Positions 62,896 to 64,000 of a stretch of DNA of 64,000 bases are shown piece by piece. The first letter of the stretch is position 1, and the number at the start of each line of letters is the position of its first letter. The stretch lies in contig NKIW01000003.1 in assembly GCA_002256205.1 (NCBI GenBank), forward strand, positions 62,001 through 126,000. Direction: 5' to 3'. The DNA is from Rhizobiales bacterium PAR1 (GTDB taxonomy: Bacteria > Pseudomonadota > Alphaproteobacteria > Rhizobiales > Beijerinckiaceae). Under the pieces are notes generated by a model that was given only the letters and a program-made list of their open reading frames with translations, was not told the origin of the DNA and searched no databases. Made by a program: the position numbers and the translations under genes.

Positions 62896-63042
62896 GATGC
62901 GCGCTCGGCAAATCCGGCGGGGCGCCGGCAACGATTTATCTTAGACGATTGGATGAAGGCATGGCCAGAAATCTCTTCTTTCTGTCCCCACCCCAATAAG
63001 TTGCAAAACTGCAAAGTAGACTTTGAAAGAAAATCATCAGGC

Positions 63043-63057
63043 TTAATAGTTGCTTAA
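63043..63057 (+). promoter_or_regulatory. Perfect TTAA-N7-TTAA box (CtrA type) upstream of chemoreceptor gene
   Basis: TTAA (63043-63046), seven bases, TTAA (63054-63057), ending 50 bases before the ATG of the chemoreceptor gene. This is the full consensus spacing of CtrA binding sites in alphaproteobacteria, where CtrA controls many motility and chemotaxis genes. The surrounding leader is AT-rich compared with the window. Confidence 0.6.
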
Positions 63058-63107
63058 GGGCAATTTGATCTAATTTATAGGACAAAGCCAACGGACTCAA
63101 AATCAAC

Positions 63108-64000
63108 ATGATGCGCAACTTGAAATTGAAATTGTTTTCAAGCGCTACAAAAAGCGCACCCGAGGAGTCTGAAAAATTGGCAGTCTCGGCTGAGAGCGCA
63201 TCAAATTCGGCCCATTCTCCCGAATCGGACAATTCGGCAGTCGGCGCCGCGCTCGATCTTTTCGAGCAGGATGTCACCCGGATCGTCAAAGGCCTAAGCT
63301 TGGATATCCTGGAGGCTCGGGATCGTTCGAACTCGGCCTGCGATCGCCTCTCAAATGTTAAAGGCGCAATGCAGACGCTCGTTGCCTCCAGCGAGCAGAT
63401 CAATGCCGAAATCGCCGGCATTGCCCATTCCACCGATGAGCTGAGCGCCGCCGCCAACGAGATTTCCGCGACAGTGTCCACCGTGCAGGAACGTGCCGCC
63501 GCGACGCTGCATTCGGCGGATGCCTCAGCCTCGGAGATCGAGAGCCTTGGCGCGGCGGTCAACGAGATCGGCGCGCTCCTCAATTCCATCGCCGAGATCG
63601 CGACGCGCACCAATCTGCTGGCCCTCAATGCGACCATCGAGGCCGCGCGCGCGGGCGAGGCTGGACGCGGGTTCGCCGTGGTTGCTGGAGAAGTGAAGGC
63701 GCTTTCCGTCGCAGCCGCACAGTCGGTGGGTGCCATCCGCACCCGCATGGAAGCGCTTCAGCGCGCGAGCGTTGTCTCAATCGAGAACATGCATCGCATT
63801 CGCCATGAGATCGGCGGGCTGACCCCGATTTGCGGCACAATTGCCGATGCCGCGCAGGAGCAGCGCGAAACGATTGCCGATCTGGCCGCGCGTATGCAGG
63901 TGGCGCAGGGGGCGGTCTCGCAGGTGACTTCTGCCGTCCGGACGGTCGATACGATGACCGAGGAGGCCGTCGCTGTCAGTCTTGAGGCAGGGGAACTCAG
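63108..64000 (+). CDS. Soluble methyl-accepting chemotaxis protein (3' end outside window)
   Basis: A chemoreceptor signalling domain of at least 297 residues running off the window. No transmembrane segment or periplasmic domain precedes it; the first 40 residues are polar and Ser/Ala/Glu-rich ([20 protein letters not shown]). The conserved hairpin tip is visible as [20 protein letters not shown] with [17 protein letters not shown]. It is expected to be cytoplasmic and to couple to CheA/CheW, or to act with a non-chemotaxis partner. Two adjacent ATGs (63108, 63111) are possible starts. Confidence 0.9.
   Translation, partial: MMRNLKLKLFSSATKSAPEESEKLAVSAESASNSAHSPESDNSAVGAALDLFEQDVTRIVKGLSLDILEARDRSNSACDRLSNVKGAMQTLVASSEQINAEIAGIAHSTDELSAAANEISATVSTVQERAAATLHSADASASEIESLGAAVNEIGALLNSIAEIATRTNLLALNATIEAARAGEAGRGFAVVAGEVKALSVAAAQSVGAIRTRMEALQRASVVSIENMHRIRHEIGGLTPICGTIADAAQEQRETIADLAARMQVAQGAVSQVTSAVRTVDTMTEEAVAVSLEAGEL

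Overview
The window comes from a GC-rich alphaproteobacterium, most likely of the order Hyphomicrobiales (Rhizobiales). The reasons are a complete RcGTA-type gene transfer agent (GTA) structural cluster, a ccmI-ccmE-ccmF-ccmH cluster followed by a two-component pair and glnE, PleC/DivJ-type histidine kinases, and TakP-like TRAP transporters. I see no tRNA, rRNA, insertion sequence, CRISPR array, integrase or phage replication module. The species cannot be named from the sequence.

Region 1 (1-15262) is the GTA head, neck and tail cluster on the plus strand, in RcGTA order: large terminase (cut by the window edge), portal, two small genes, prohead protease, capsid, adaptor, stopper, tail terminator, tail tube, two tail-assembly chaperones, short tape measure, distal tail, hub, NlpC/P60 peptidase, and a 1301-residue megatron. 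An endolysin follows. A secreted trypsin-like protease lies on the opposite strand between capsid and adaptor. Three terminator-like hairpins stand just upstream of portal, capsid and adaptor. The endolysin is fused in frame to a holin-like membrane domain that keeps its own ribosome-binding site, and a perfect 22-bp tandem duplication has pushed its frame past the ancestral stop.

Region 2 (15312-29188) is conserved housekeeping: a PhoPQ/FeuPQ-like two-component pair, cytochrome c maturation genes ccmI/E/F/H, a second two-component pair, glnE (with a 9-G tract), and a large PAS histidine kinase on the minus strand that is a PleC candidate.

Region 3 (29489-49081) is metabolic: aminopeptidase N, an MFS transporter, a TauE/SafE exporter, an M20 deacylase with a complete dipeptide-type ABC importer, an SDR dehydrogenase, dusA with a PaaI-like thioesterase, the lower cobalamin pathway (cobS, cobT), a membrane histidine kinase, a thermonuclease-like protein, a glutathione S-transferase and a small secreted protein.

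Region 4 (49198-64000) holds a secreted caspase-fold protein that has lost both catalytic residues and carries a long proline-rich tail. It continues with a polar amino-acid ABC importer without its ATPase, a beta-hydroxyacid dehydrogenase, an Mrp/ApbC ATPase, two tandem TakP-like TRAP binding proteins facing a convergent dctQ-dctM pair, an EamA exporter, and the start of a soluble chemoreceptor preceded by a perfect TTAA-N7-TTAA (CtrA-type) box.
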